Counted from the first letter of the stretch, positions 42,209 to 52,043 are shown. The stretch: 64,000 bases of DNA from QGON01 sp963691905 (GCA_963691905.1 OY829894.1:372001-436000); one strand, 5' to 3'. Notes: generated from the letters alone by a model not told the origin. Translations and numbers: made by a program.

Positions 42209-43444
42209 GTGCCGATGAACCGCTCAACGCCAGAACACCAACAGTCCCTCGAAGCGGCGTTCAATCTGTTCAATCAACTGTCTGAAGAGCTGACCGGCTC
42301 CTACCAACAGTTACAGCATCAAGTATTACAGTTGAGCAGCGAACTGGCCGCCGCGCGTAGTGAACGCACCCTTCAATTGGCGGATAAAGAACGTATTGCC
42401 GACCGGCTGGAACGTCTGCTCGAAACGCTTCCAGCGGCCGTGATCGTGCTTGATGGCGAAGAGTGCGTGCAGGAGTTCAACCCTGCGGCACGAGGCCTGC
42501 TTGGTTCTATCAATGAAGGCGATGACTGGCGGGAGTTGCGCCGGAAGTTGTTTCAGATCCCGCAACATTCAGGGGACGATCTGCGTCTCTGCAATGGTCG
42601 TATTCTCAGCATCTCATCCTGTGACCTTGAGCAAGCGCCTGGGCGTATCCTGGTCATGCTCGACGTCACTGAAACCCGCAAGCTGCAGGAGCGCCTGAAC
42701 CGCCAGGAGAGGCTGGGGGCGATGGGAGAGATGTCTGCACAGCTTGCTCATCAGATGCGTACCCCTCTCAGTTCCGCCTTGCTCTACACCTCCCATCTCT
42801 CTCGCGACGATCTGACATCCGGTCAACGTCAACGATTTACCGGCAAACTGCGTTCCCGGTTGCAGCATATGGAACGCCAAATTCGCGACATTTTGATGTT
42901 TGCCCGAGGCTCATCGGAAGGTGAAGAGCTCATTTCCCTGTCAGAGCTGCTGGGTGAATTTGCAGAGGGTATCAGGCCAGAACTGAACGATGTGGCAGTG
43001 ACACTCAAGATAGAGGACCTCAGTGCTGGGGCTGCCGTGATAAAAGGCCGCCGTGATGCACTGCTCGGCGTATTGAGCAATTTGATGGACAACGCATTAC
43101 AGCAAGGTGCAAGGCGCATCACGCTGCTGCTGAGGGTTACAGATGATGTGGAATTGCTCTTCAGTGACAACGGTCCCGGTGTCCCGGCCGAAATCCGGGA
43201 ACAGATTTTTGACCCTTTCTTTACCAATCGGGCAGGTGGAACCGGTCTGGGTCTGGCTGTCGTGCAGAACCTGGTACTGAGTCATCACGGTGAGATCTGC
43301 CTGACTGACAGCCTGAATGGCGGTGCTTGCTTCCAAATGGCATTTCCTCTGGTTTCTCTCCAACAAACAGAACAACAGATAGCCGTCAAATTACCGGTGT
43401 TAGGTGCCGGAAGTCCTCTCATCGAGGCGAGGAGATTGTCATGA
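42209..43444 (+). CDS. flrB: Flagellar sensor histidine kinase FlrB/FleS
   Basis: A 411-residue soluble kinase. An N-terminal coiled coil (about 10-70) precedes a PAS-like domain (72-155), a HisKA domain with the phosphoacceptor His181 in SAQLAHQMRTPLSS, and an HATPase with N and G boxes (NLMDNALQQGA, FSDNGPGVP, GTGLGLAVVQNL). No membrane segment is present. It phosphorylates the FlrC protein, whose gene overlaps its stop codon (ATGA). It is transcribed from the sigma-54 promoter just upstream. Confidence 0.92.
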   Translation: MPMNRSTPEHQQSLEAAFNLFNQLSEELTGSYQQLQHQVLQLSSELAAARSERTLQLADKERIADRLERLLETLPAAVIVLDGEECVQEFNPAARGLLGSINEGDDWRELRRKLFQIPQHSGDDLRLCNGRILSISSCDLEQAPGRILVMLDVTETRKLQERLNRQERLGAMGEMSAQLAHQMRTPLSSALLYTSHLSRDDLTSGQRQRFTGKLRSRLQHMERQIRDILMFARGSSEGEELISLSELLGEFAEGIRPELNDVAVTLKIEDLSAGAAVIKGRRDALLGVLSNLMDNALQQGARRITLLLRVTDDVELLFSDNGPGVPAEIREQIFDPFFTNRAGGTGLGLAVVQNLVLSHHGEICLTDSLNGGACFQMAFPLVSLQQTEQQIAVKLPVLGAGSPLIEARRLS

Positions 43445-44793
43445 GTCAGGCAACTGTTCTCATCGTAGAAGATGATCCTGCCCTGCGTGAAGCACTGAGC
43501 GATACCCTCGAACTTGCCGGCTACCCGGTTAGGGCGGCGGAAGGGGGCAGTGCGGCGTTGGAGATATTACGTCAGGAGCCTGTAGGCATAGTGGTGAGCG
43601 ATGTGCAGATGCGTCCGATGGACGGGCATCGCCTGTTACGCCGGATCAAGGCGGGATACCCCAATCTTCCCGTATTGCTGATGACCGCTTACGGGACGAT
43701 CGAAAAGGCGGTGCATGCGATGCGTGATGGCGCGGTGGATTATCTGATCAAGCCCTTCGAGGCGGAGGTGCTGGTGAGTAAAGTCGCCGGGCATATCCTG
43801 TCTGCCGTGGACAAATTGCAGCGTGGTCCAATTGTCGAGGACCTGCGCAGCCGTGAGGTGCTGGAGCTTGCCCGTCGTGTCTCTCACAGTGAAGCGACGG
43901 TATTGATCAACGGGGAGAGCGGCACAGGTAAAGAGGTGTTCGCCCGCTATATCCACCAGACTTCTGAGCGGCGCGATGGCCCCTTCGTTGCCATCAACTG
44001 TGCGGCTATTCCGGAGAATATGCTGGAAGCCGTCCTGTTTGGTTACGAAAAAGGCGCCTTTACCGGTGCATACCAGTCCGCCGCCGGTAAATTCGAGCAG
44101 GCTCAGGGCGGTACCCTGCTGCTCGACGAGATATCTGAGATGAGCATGGCGCTACAGGCAAAACTGCTGCGCGTGTTGCAGGAGCGGGAAGTTGAGCGCC
44201 TTGGCGGGCGCAAGATGATCGAACTCGATGTGCGGGTGCTGGCCACCACCAATCGCAAACTGCGTGAGGAGGTTTCCGCCGGTCGTTTTCGCGAGGATCT
44301 CTTCTATCGGCTCAATGTTTTTCCTCTGACCCTGCCGCCGTTGCGGGAGCGCAAGCGGGACATTATTCCCCTGGCCAGACATCTTTTATCCCAGCACCTG
44401 CTGTCGGGGCAGTCTGTGCCACCGTTCAGTGAAGCGGCTCAGATTCAGCTCTTATCCCACCATTGGGCCGGAAATGTGCGTGAACTGGAGAATCTGATAC
44501 AGCGCGCCCTGATCCTCTACAACGGCGAACAGATAGAGGCTGAAGACCTTGCGTTTGAGAGTGCAGATGACACGGAAGCACCCAGCGTATCCCCAGCAGC
44601 CGAAACTTCAGCAGGAAGACTGCCGGAAGACCTGCGTTCAGTGGAGGAGCAGATGATCATGGATGCCCTCCATGAAGGCGCTGGAAGCCGCAAGCAGGCG
44701 GCGGAGCGTTTGGGTATCAGTCAGCGCACGTTGCGCTACAAGATAGCCCGCATGCGCAATGCCGGCATGGCGATTCCCGGTCGGGCAGGCTGA
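43441..44793 (+). CDS. flrC: Flagellar sigma-54 response regulator FlrC/FleR
   Basis: A 450-residue NtrC-type regulator. The receiver domain has the phosphoacceptor Asp54 in VVSDVQM and a conserved Lys in YLIKPF; the AAA+ domain has GESGTGKE and GAFTGA; the C-terminal Fis-like HTH is AAERLGISQRTLRYKIARMR. The ATG at 43441 overlaps flrB by four bases; an in-frame upstream extension lies inside flrB. FlrC should activate the sigma-54 promoter of fliE at 44794. Confidence 0.94.
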   Translation: MSQATVLIVEDDPALREALSDTLELAGYPVRAAEGGSAALEILRQEPVGIVVSDVQMRPMDGHRLLRRIKAGYPNLPVLLMTAYGTIEKAVHAMRDGAVDYLIKPFEAEVLVSKVAGHILSAVDKLQRGPIVEDLRSREVLELARRVSHSEATVLINGESGTGKEVFARYIHQTSERRDGPFVAINCAAIPENMLEAVLFGYEKGAFTGAYQSAAGKFEQAQGGTLLLDEISEMSMALQAKLLRVLQEREVERLGGRKMIELDVRVLATTNRKLREEVSAGRFREDLFYRLNVFPLTLPPLRERKRDIIPLARHLLSQHLLSGQSVPPFSEAAQIQLLSHHWAGNVRELENLIQRALILYNGEQIEAEDLAFESADDTEAPSVSPAAETSAGRLPEDLRSVEEQMIMDALHEGAGSRKQAAERLGISQRTLRYKIARMRNAGMAIPGRAG

Positions 44794-44810
44794 TTGGTGC
44801 GGAATCTGCA
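44794..44810 (+). promoter_or_regulatory. Sigma-54 promoter of the fliE operon
   Basis: TTGGTGCGGAATCTGCA keeps the invariant GG and GC at the right spacing and matches the consensus at most other positions. It lies directly after the flrC stop and 41 bp before fliE. Confidence 0.75.
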
Positions 44811-44850
44811 TATAACAGATATATAGATCGATTTGAGTGGGGAGTGAACG

Positions 44851-45168
44851 ATGAGCAACATGGATATCAACCAGGTTCTGGCGCAGATGCGGGTGATGGC
44901 CGCCCAGGCCGAAAATGCCCCAAAGCCGGTTGAAGAGGCGAGCCAGAGCAACTTTGGCGACCTGCTGAAAAATTCCATTGATCAGGTCAATGAGACCCAG
45001 CATGAGGCGAAGGCGCTTACCACTGCGTTTGAAACCGGTGAAGGGGATGTGGATCTTGCTCAGGTGATGATCGCAGTGCAGAAGTCGAGCCTATCCTTCG
45101 ATGCGATGGTACAGGTTAGAAACAAGCTGGTCGAAGCCTATAAAGACGTAATGAATATGCCTATCTAG
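44851..45168 (+). CDS. fliE: Flagellar hook-basal body protein FliE
   Basis: A 105-residue rod-junction protein. The C-terminal FLIE signature is intact: DLAQVMIAVQKSSLSFDAMVQVRNKLVEAYKDVMNMPI. It links the MS ring to the rod. It has GGGGAG upstream and starts the fliEFGHIJ run behind the sigma-54 promoter. Confidence 0.95.
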   Translation: MSNMDINQVLAQMRVMAAQAENAPKPVEEASQSNFGDLLKNSIDQVNETQHEAKALTTAFETGEGDVDLAQVMIAVQKSSLSFDAMVQVRNKLVEAYKDVMNMPI

Positions 45169-45233
45169 CTGTTACAGCACAAATAATACGCAACTGAAAG
45201 AAAAGTCAGATTAATCAAGCCGGAATCGCAATC

Positions 45234-46913
45234 ATGGCACTTGCAACAACTGATGAGTCGGGTAAGGCACTGGAAGTCAACCAGCGTCTTCAAGACAACC
45301 CCATCTTCCGCCAAATCGCCGTTATGGTCGGCATTGCCGCCAGCGTAGCGTTGGGTGTGGCAGTGGTGCTCTGGTCGCAGGCACCGAACTACAGTCTGCT
45401 CTACGGCAATCTGGCGCAGAAAGATGCGATGGAGATCGTTCAGGCACTGCAACAGATAGGCATCAAGTATCAGGTGGATCAATCCTCAGGTGCAGTGATG
45501 GTGCCATCTGCAGATCTGCAGGAGGCGCGGATGAAACTTGCCGGAGAGGGTTTGCCGCATAGTGATTCTCTCGGTTTTGAACTATTGCAGCAGGATACCG
45601 GTTTCAACACCAGCCGGATGGTTGAGGCTGCTCGCTATCAGCGTGCGATGGAGGGTGAACTGGCCCGCTCCATTGCCACACTGGCAAATATCGAGTCGGC
45701 CCGTGTCCACCTGGCAACACCCAAACAGTCGGTGTTTGTGCGGCAGCGTAAGGTGCCCAGCGCCTCGGTGGTAATCAAACTCTATTCGGGACGGACGCTG
45801 GAAAAGGGTCAGGTGGAGGCGATCTCTCATCTGGTGGCGTCCAGCGTACCGGAACTGGATGTTTCCCAGGTCACTGTGGTGAATCATAAAGGCAAACTGC
45901 TCAGTGGTGCGGATAAATCCGCGCAGATGGCCATGTCCACCAGCCAGTTTGAATATACCCGCGAGTTGGAAGCGCATTACAAACAGCGTATCGAAGATAT
46001 TCTGTCGCCCCTGTTGGGACAGGATAATCTGCGGGCCGAGGTTGCGGCCGAAGTCGATTTTACGGTGATTGAACAGACCCAGGAGAGTTACGATCCGGAT
46101 ATGAGTGCGCTGCGTTCTGAGCAGATCAATGAACAGCAGAGTCGATTGAGCGAGATACAGGGAGTTCCCGGCGCACTGACGAATCAGCCGCCCGCTGCAG
46201 GCAATGCGCCAGAGCAGACAGGTGGACAAGGGGGTGAAGGAGAGGCTGCGACCCCGATCAATACCAGCAAGCGTGCCACCCGTAACTTTGAGCTGGACAA
46301 AACCATCAGTCATACCCGGTTACCCAGCAATAGCCTGCGTCGGCTTTCGGTGGCAGTGGTGGTCAACGACAGGATCGCGCTGGGTGAGGACGGGGTGCCG
46401 CAACGGATTCAGCGGACACCGGAAGAGATCACCCGTATCACCAATCTGGTAAAGGAGACAGTTGGTTTCAATATTCAGCGTGGCGACAGCGTACAAGTGC
46501 TCAATGAGTCTTTCTTTATCCCCGCCCCCCCTGAACCACTGCCTGAACTGGCGATTTGGGAAGAGGCCTGGTTCTGGGATGCGGTGCGGCAGGCGGGTGG
46601 TGTGTTGCTCGTGCTGCTGTTGATCTTCGGTGTACTGAAGCCCACGATGAATCGTCTCACCGCACAGGTTGTGACGACGGGGGTGGAAGGTGATGGTGTT
46701 GCCGGTGGTGGCGTGGCAGGTGAAGGGGGACTCGAAGGCACCCTGGAGGGCGCCGGGGGGGACGGTCTCGCCCTGGAGGGGGATGAAACAGTAAAGCTAC
46801 CTGGCCCTGGCAGTTATGAAAAAACCATCGATGCCGCGCGCGGTATGATCGAAAATGATCCCAAGCGTGTGGCGCAGGTCGTGAAGAAGTGGATTGCAGA
46901 AGATGCCGGATAA
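45234..46913 (+). CDS. fliF: Flagellar MS-ring protein FliF
   Basis: A 559-residue protein with two membrane helices (about residues 28-46, IAVMVGIAASVALGVAVVLW, and 452-470, AGGVLLVLLLIFGVL), framing a large periplasmic ring-building region (KLAGEGLPHSDSLGFELL, ARVHLATPKQSVF). It forms the MS ring, the base for motor assembly. The cytoplasmic tail, which binds FliG, contains a long Gly-rich stretch (about residues 482-515). Its end overlaps the fliG start. Confidence 0.96.
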   Translation: MALATTDESGKALEVNQRLQDNPIFRQIAVMVGIAASVALGVAVVLWSQAPNYSLLYGNLAQKDAMEIVQALQQIGIKYQVDQSSGAVMVPSADLQEARMKLAGEGLPHSDSLGFELLQQDTGFNTSRMVEAARYQRAMEGELARSIATLANIESARVHLATPKQSVFVRQRKVPSASVVIKLYSGRTLEKGQVEAISHLVASSVPELDVSQVTVVNHKGKLLSGADKSAQMAMSTSQFEYTRELEAHYKQRIEDILSPLLGQDNLRAEVAAEVDFTVIEQTQESYDPDMSALRSEQINEQQSRLSEIQGVPGALTNQPPAAGNAPEQTGGQGGEGEAATPINTSKRATRNFELDKTISHTRLPSNSLRRLSVAVVVNDRIALGEDGVPQRIQRTPEEITRITNLVKETVGFNIQRGDSVQVLNESFFIPAPPEPLPELAIWEEAWFWDAVRQAGGVLLVLLLIFGVLKPTMNRLTAQVVTTGVEGDGVAGGGVAGEGGLEGTLEGAGGDGLALEGDETVKLPGPGSYEKTIDAARGMIENDPKRVAQVVKKWIAEDAG

Positions 46914-47952
46914 AAAGATAAAGCCCGCTGCAGTCCCTGTGGAACAGTCGGAAGCGATTGCCAAGATAGGCGGCATACAGCGCTCTGCTATTTTACTGTT
47001 GGCCCTGGGTGAAAAGGATGCCGCCGAACTGCTCAAACATATGGGGCCGAAAGAGGTGCAGGATGTCGGTATGGCGATGGCGAGTCTGACGAACGTCACC
47101 ACCGACCAGATGGAAGCGGTGATGCGCCATTTTGTCTCCACCCTCGAGACACAGACCGCCCTTGGACTGGGTTCTGACGAATATATCCGCAACATGCTTA
47201 CCAATGCCCTCGGTGAAGATAAAGCGGGTGGCGTGATCGACCGGATTTTGCTGGGCCGAAACAGCAAGGGTCTGGAACAGCTGAAATGGATGGATTCCCG
47301 TTCTGTTGCTGAATTGATCCGGCTGGAGCACCCGCAGATTATCGCCATCGTGCTCTCATTTTTAGATGCCGATCAGGCGGCACAGGTACTGAGCCAATTT
47401 CAGGAGAAGGTCAGAACAGATGTCATTATGCGCATTGCGTCCCTGGATGGTATCCAACCTGCGGCACTACAGGAGTTGGATGAGATACTGGAGAAGCAAT
47501 TTTCAGGTGCCTCCAATGTCAAAACCTCCAACCTTGGCGGTGTCAAAACCGCTGCAGAGATTCTGAATCTGCTGGATGGCGCGGTGGAGAGCAAGGTCAT
47601 GGAGCAGATCATGGATGCTGATACCGATCTGGGTCAGGAGCTCCAGGACAATATGTTTGTTTTTGATAATTTGATCGATGTCGACGACAGGGGCATTCAG
47701 ACTCTGCTGCGCGAAGTGGCTTCTGAGCAATTGCTGCTCGCGCTGCGTGGTGCGGAAGAGGGTCTCAAAGACAAGATCTTCAAGAATATGTCCAAGCGGG
47801 CGGCTGAAATGCTCAAGGATGATCTGGAGGCAGCAGCACCCGCTAAACTCAGTGATGTGGAAGGATCGCAAAAAGAGATTTTGCAGGTAGCGCGTCGCCT
47901 GGCCGATGCGGGTGAGATTATGCTTGGAGGTGGTGGTGAAGAGTTCCTCTAA
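46903..47952 (+). CDS. fliG: Flagellar motor switch protein FliG
   Basis: A 349-residue rotor protein. It starts MPDKKIKPAAVP, overlapping the end of fliF by 11 bases; an upstream in-frame TTG at 46894 is less likely. Typical segments include GIQRSAILLLALGEKDAAELLKH, EHPQIIAIVLSFLDADQAA and the C-terminal torque-generating FVFDNLIDVDDRGIQTLLREV with charged residues. It works with FliM and FliN, which are not encoded in this window. Confidence 0.96.
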   Translation: MPDKKIKPAAVPVEQSEAIAKIGGIQRSAILLLALGEKDAAELLKHMGPKEVQDVGMAMASLTNVTTDQMEAVMRHFVSTLETQTALGLGSDEYIRNMLTNALGEDKAGGVIDRILLGRNSKGLEQLKWMDSRSVAELIRLEHPQIIAIVLSFLDADQAAQVLSQFQEKVRTDVIMRIASLDGIQPAALQELDEILEKQFSGASNVKTSNLGGVKTAAEILNLLDGAVESKVMEQIMDADTDLGQELQDNMFVFDNLIDVDDRGIQTLLREVASEQLLLALRGAEEGLKDKIFKNMSKRAAEMLKDDLEAAAPAKLSDVEGSQKEILQVARRLADAGEIMLGGGGEEFL

Positions 47953-48625
47953 GATTCTGTCCGACAAAGAGACCGATACGGTTCGCCAATGGTTACCACC
48001 CGACGTGGGGGGAGGTGGAAGCTCGCAGACGTTTCAGAAATCGATTCAGCCACCGGATGCGCCGCCCACAGCGGCTGAACTGGAGGCAGTTCAACAGCAA
48101 GCTTACGAAGAGGGTTTTGAAAAGGGCAAAGAAGAGGGCTTTGAATTCGGTCACAGGGAGGGACTGGAGCAGGGCCGGGACCAACTGCGGGAATATGCCA
48201 TGCAGATGGATCGGCTGCTCTCAACTTTGGATCAGCCGCTACGGAATCTTGACAATAAGGTCGAAGACGAACTGGTAACTCTGGTGATCTCAATGGTCAG
48301 GCAGTTGGTACGCCGTGAGGTGAACAGCGATCCCAGCCAGATAGTGGGCGTAGTGCGAGAAGCCCTTGCCCTGTTGCCGGTCTCTTCACGCAATGTACGC
48401 CTTCAGCTCCACCCGGAAGATGCCGAGTTGGTTCGGGATATCTATTCGCTGGGAGAGAACGATCTTGGCTGGAAAATTATTGAGGATCCGGTGATCAACC
48501 GCGGCGGCTGCAAAGTGGTGACCGAGACATCCCAGATCGATGCAACCCTGGAGTCGCGACTTGCCAACCTGATTGCCCCGCTACTGGCGGGTACGCGCAC
48601 CATCGATGAAGAGGAGGTGGAGTAG
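47936..48625 (+). CDS. fliH: Flagellar assembly protein FliH
   Basis: A roughly 229-residue regulator of the export ATPase. It contains the glycine-periodic helix YEEGFEKGKEEGFEFGHREGLEQG (a GxxxG-type stretch split here at around residue 60), and a C-terminal domain VRLQLHPEDAELV. The GTG at 47936 is preferred because GGAGG lies 5 bp upstream within fliG; an ATG at 47906 would add ten residues. The stop abuts the fliI start. Confidence 0.88.
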   Translation: MKSSSKILSDKETDTVRQWLPPDVGGGGSSQTFQKSIQPPDAPPTAAELEAVQQQAYEEGFEKGKEEGFEFGHREGLEQGRDQLREYAMQMDRLLSTLDQPLRNLDNKVEDELVTLVISMVRQLVRREVNSDPSQIVGVVREALALLPVSSRNVRLQLHPEDAELVRDIYSLGENDLGWKIIEDPVINRGGCKVVTETSQIDATLESRLANLIAPLLAGTRTIDEEEVE

Positions 48626-50035
48626 ATGCCTTCTCATCCACCCAAAGCAGATCGGAGTGATATCTGGGTCAGCAGACTTCGTGACCATGCCAAACGGATG
48701 GGGGAAGGGCGCGGCCTGGTGGTCGAAGGCCGTCTGACACGCATGGTGGGACTGACCCTTGAATCCGTCGGTTGTCGGGCTGCAATCGGTGGGCAGTGTG
48801 ATGTGGTCAGCTCCAACGGCACACATATTGAGGCCGAGGTGGTGGGATTTGGTGAAGAGAGCCTCTATCTGATGCCGACTGGCGATATTCGAGGGCTTGA
48901 GCAGGGTGCGAGAGTTATTCCAACGGGAAGCGTATGTGAGGCGGTAGTGGGTGACCATCTGCTGGGCCGGGTCATTGATGGTGCAGGACGTCCGTTGGAT
49001 GGAAAAGGGGGGCTGCATGCCGATGAGCGCCGTCCTCTCACCGGACAGACCTTTAATCCCCTGGCGCGAACGCCAATTCGTGAACCTCTGGATGTTGGCG
49101 TGCGGGCAATCAATGCGTTACTGAGTGTGGGGCGGGGTCAACGGCTCGGTCTCTTCGCAGGATCAGGTGTCGGCAAGAGTGTGCTGCTCGGCATGATGAC
49201 CCGCTATACCAACGCAGATGTGACCGTTGTGGGTCTGATCGGAGAACGGGGCCGTGAAGTAAAAGAGTTTGTTGAAAACAGCTTGGGTGAAGAGGGGCTA
49301 AAACGGGCGGTTGTGGTGGCTGTACCGGCGGACAATCCACCGCTGCGCCGCATGCACGGTGCCATGCTGGCCACCAGCATCGCCGAATACTTCCGGGAGC
49401 AGGGCAAGCATGTCCTGTTGCTGATGGACTCTCTCACCCGTTTTGCCCAGGCACAACGGGAGATTGCCCTGGCGATCCATGAGCCACCCGCCACCAAAGG
49501 CTATCCCCCCTCGGTATTTGCCAAGCTGCCGCAATTGGTGGAGCGTGCAGGTAACGGTGATAAAGGGGGAGGTTCAATCACTGCATTCTATACCGTGTTG
49601 GCGGAGGGTGATGATCAGAACGACCCTATTGCGGATGCGGCGCGGGCGATACTGGATGGGCATATCGTGCTCTCCAGACGATTGGCGGAAGCGGGGCACT
49701 ACCCTGCCATCGACATCGAGGCATCCATCAGCCGGGCGATGAATGAGATCACCACCTATGGTCATCAGGATGCGGCTCGCTCATTCAAGCACCTTTACTC
49801 GCTCTATCAGCAGAACCGCGATCTCATCAGTGTTGGGGCTTATGAACAGGGCAGTGACGAACAGATCGATATCGCCATTGCCGCGATGCCGGCCCTGACA
49901 GAGTTCCTGCGCCAGGATATGCGTACCCCCGTTAACCTGCGTGAGAGTCTCGATATGCTGGAGGCACTTTTTCCTTCTGAAGCGGAAGTGGAGATGCCAG
50001 GAGACCTGCCCCTGCAACCGGCAGGTCGTGTTTAG
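48626..50035 (+). CDS. fliI: Flagellar export ATPase FliI
   Basis: A 469-residue F1-beta-like ATPase. Walker A is GSGVGKSVLLGMM, followed by GLIGERGREVKEFVE, Walker B with LLLMDSLTRFAQAQREIALA, and GSITAFYTVLAEGDDQNDPIAD. It powers early stages of flagellar export. It starts directly after the fliH stop with GAGGAGG as the Shine-Dalgarno. Confidence 0.97.
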   Translation: MPSHPPKADRSDIWVSRLRDHAKRMGEGRGLVVEGRLTRMVGLTLESVGCRAAIGGQCDVVSSNGTHIEAEVVGFGEESLYLMPTGDIRGLEQGARVIPTGSVCEAVVGDHLLGRVIDGAGRPLDGKGGLHADERRPLTGQTFNPLARTPIREPLDVGVRAINALLSVGRGQRLGLFAGSGVGKSVLLGMMTRYTNADVTVVGLIGERGREVKEFVENSLGEEGLKRAVVVAVPADNPPLRRMHGAMLATSIAEYFREQGKHVLLLMDSLTRFAQAQREIALAIHEPPATKGYPPSVFAKLPQLVERAGNGDKGGGSITAFYTVLAEGDDQNDPIADAARAILDGHIVLSRRLAEAGHYPAIDIEASISRAMNEITTYGHQDAARSFKHLYSLYQQNRDLISVGAYEQGSDEQIDIAIAAMPALTEFLRQDMRTPVNLRESLDMLEALFPSEAEVEMPGDLPLQPAGRV

Positions 50036-50061
50036 AAAAAAGGATTTAGGGAAAAATAAAA

Positions 50062-50493
50062 ATGTCACCATCAAAACGTTTGAAGCCTGTTCAAAGAGTC
50101 GCCAAGTCGCGGGAGCAGACTGCTGCGCGCCAACTTGGAAGATCGAAAAAGTCACTGCACGAAGAGGAGACAAAGCTGACGCAGTTGAAGCAGTACCACC
50201 AAGAGTATCTGACGCGTTTTGAACAGGCGTCCAGTAAAGGCATTTCTGCCGTCCATCTGCAGGAGTACCGTGCCTTTATCGCCAAACTCGATGGGGCGAT
50301 CAAACAGCAGGAGTCGGTCGTGGCTGCCAGCAAGCAGAATCACTCGGTGAAAAAGGATACCTGGCGCAGTAAACATACTCGCACCGAAGCACTTTCCAAG
50401 GTTGTCGATCGCTATGAGCGGGCTGAAAAAAAAGAGGAGGAACGTTCAGAGCAGAAAGAGAGCGATGATCGAAGTCAGAGACGGCCTGATTGA
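50062..50493 (+). CDS. fliJ: Flagellar export chaperone FliJ
   Basis: A 143-residue, highly charged, coiled-coil protein consistent with FliJ: ARQLGRSKKSLHEEETKLTQLKQYHQEYLTRFEQ, then a second helix and a very polar tail. FliJ acts in the export ATPase complex and as a chaperone escort. It lies 26 bp after fliI, the usual position. Sequence conservation is low in this family, so context carries weight. Confidence 0.85.
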   Translation: MSPSKRLKPVQRVAKSREQTAARQLGRSKKSLHEEETKLTQLKQYHQEYLTRFEQASSKGISAVHLQEYRAFIAKLDGAIKQQESVVAASKQNHSVKKDTWRSKHTRTEALSKVVDRYERAEKKEEERSEQKESDDRSQRRPD

Positions 50494-50560
50494 TTCGCAC
50501 CCGGTCTGAAAGTGACTCCCAGGTCGCAAATATTCCTTGTTGTTGAGCCATCGAAAAGGT

Positions 50561-50845
50561 TTACTCATAACCCGGCGGTCGCTTTCCCGACAGGATATAG
50601 GCGAAGGCGATTACCTCTGCAATAGCGCGATATAGGGCCTCAGGAATCTCATCACCCAATGGGATCTGGGACAGCAGGGCGGCCAGTTCTGCATCTTCGT
50701 GAAGCGGCACATCGTGTTCCCCAGCCAGCGCCATAATGCGTTCAGCCAGTTCGCCTCGTCCCTTGGCGGTGAGTTTGGGAGCGTTCTCCCCATCGTAATT
50801 GAGGGCAATGGCCAGGTCGGGTTTGCTGTTTTTCTCTTCCTTCAT
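50561..50845 (-). CDS. FlhB-like C-terminal domain protein (FhlB/YlqH type)
   Basis: A 94-residue protein matching the cytoplasmic FlhBCC domain: LAIALNYDGENAPKLTAKGRGELAERIMALAGEHDVPLHEDAELAALL, then EALYRAIAEVIAFAYIL. It lacks the NPTH autocleavage site and membrane part, so it is the stand-alone form found next to fliK-like genes. It may assist substrate-specificity switching. The start overlaps the upstream fliK-like gene (4 bp). Confidence 0.88.
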   Translation of the reverse strand: MKEEKNSKPDLAIALNYDGENAPKLTAKGRGELAERIMALAGEHDVPLHEDAELAALLSQIPLGDEIPEALYRAIAEVIAFAYILSGKRPPGYE

Positions 50846-51972
50846 GCTTTTTCATCCAGCAGGGAGAGACCGCGCGGCAGTTGCTCATCACTGTCACTTT
50901 TGCCTTGGTATGCTTCCAGTTTTGTGACATCCAAACCGGCTTTTTCCAGGGCGGAGCGAAGTTTTTCCAGATTGTTCTGAATCAGCGAGGTTGTTTCCGC
51001 CTGCTCAGCCCATAGTACGCTTGAGATTGCCTCTCCCTGCAGGCGAAGCTGTACACGCATGGGGCCCAGTGGTTCCAGGTTCATGCGCAGGGTCAGACTC
51101 CAGACCGCATCCTCTTTTTCGCCGCTCTTCCCGGGTTCCTTCTGTAACCGGATCCGGAAAACATCCAGTTGTTCGTTATGCCGGATAGGTAGTTCAAACT
51201 GCCAGGTCTGTCGTGTCGGGTCTTCTTGCGGCAGAGAGGCGAGTTGATTGGATTGGATACGTGCCAGACCGCCGTCGAGTTGTTTCAGCAGATCCAGTAG
51301 AAACCGAAGCGGGGAATCGGGTGGTAATGGAGTGCCGCTACTATCGGAAGCTGCTAATGCGGCGGTAGATTGCTGAGGATTCAGACCTTTCCCAGGTAGC
51401 AGAGTGTTGATCAGCTCAAAGAGTCTAAGGAGGTTGAGTTTGAGGTCAGCGGGGTTGCCGCTGCCCTGCAACAGATGGGCTTCAGTAAAGAGACCGCTGT
51501 TTTGTAAAGCTGTCCGCAATTGCTGCTGAAACTGAGGCTGGTCGGTGGAGAGCAGGCGGCCGACCAATCCTTCAATAGCCTGGCGTACATTTCCGGGCGC
51601 TGGGTCGCTACTGGTATTCGACAGTTGGGTGGCAATTTTGTCAAAGAGTTGGGCCAGTGGCTGCTGGCGGGGGAGAAGTGTCTTCAGTGCATTGGCCTGC
51701 AGCTGCTCCCGGCTGAGGGTCGTGAGCAGGCGTAACTCTGGAAACTTACCGCCCTTTTCAACGCTCAGCGTAAGTTGCTGACCGCTTTTTATCGCCACCT
51801 GGGTTTGGGCGATCAAACGGGTCACACCGATCTGTAGTTTGAGCTGGCTGTTCTGGGTGTCGCTCAGTGCCGTCGCCTGCAGTATCTGTCCCGGTTTGAG
51901 GTTCTGTATCGGGTTCTCCCGTGGCAGTGCGTTGGGTAGAGGCAGGACAATGTTGGAACCGGGTATGCGCAT
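50842..51972 (-). CDS. FliK-like flagellar hook-length control protein
   Basis: A roughly 376-residue protein. The C-terminal Flg_hook region (about 255-350) reads WSLTLRMNLEPLGPMRVQLRLQGEAISSVLWAEQAE then LEKLRSALEKAGLDVTKLEAY, the typical FliK fold. The N-terminal half is Gln/Leu-rich and variable. The ATG at 51972 (MRIPGSNIVLPLPN) is chosen over 52047 because the longer frame would run into the divergent promoter region. It pairs with an FlhB-like gene, suggesting a dedicated switch pair. Confidence 0.8.
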   Translation of the reverse strand: MRIPGSNIVLPLPNALPRENPIQNLKPGQILQATALSDTQNSQLKLQIGVTRLIAQTQVAIKSGQQLTLSVEKGGKFPELRLLTTLSREQLQANALKTLLPRQQPLAQLFDKIATQLSNTSSDPAPGNVRQAIEGLVGRLLSTDQPQFQQQLRTALQNSGLFTEAHLLQGSGNPADLKLNLLRLFELINTLLPGKGLNPQQSTAALAASDSSGTPLPPDSPLRFLLDLLKQLDGGLARIQSNQLASLPQEDPTRQTWQFELPIRHNEQLDVFRIRLQKEPGKSGEKEDAVWSLTLRMNLEPLGPMRVQLRLQGEAISSVLWAEQAETTSLIQNNLEKLRSALEKAGLDVTKLEAYQGKSDSDEQLPRGLSLLDEKA

Positions 51973-52043
51973 TTGTGATTCTGCTGAAAGCGTTGTTGGG
52001 AAAAAGTATATGCCACGCGAATGTTTCTGGCATTGAAAACTAT

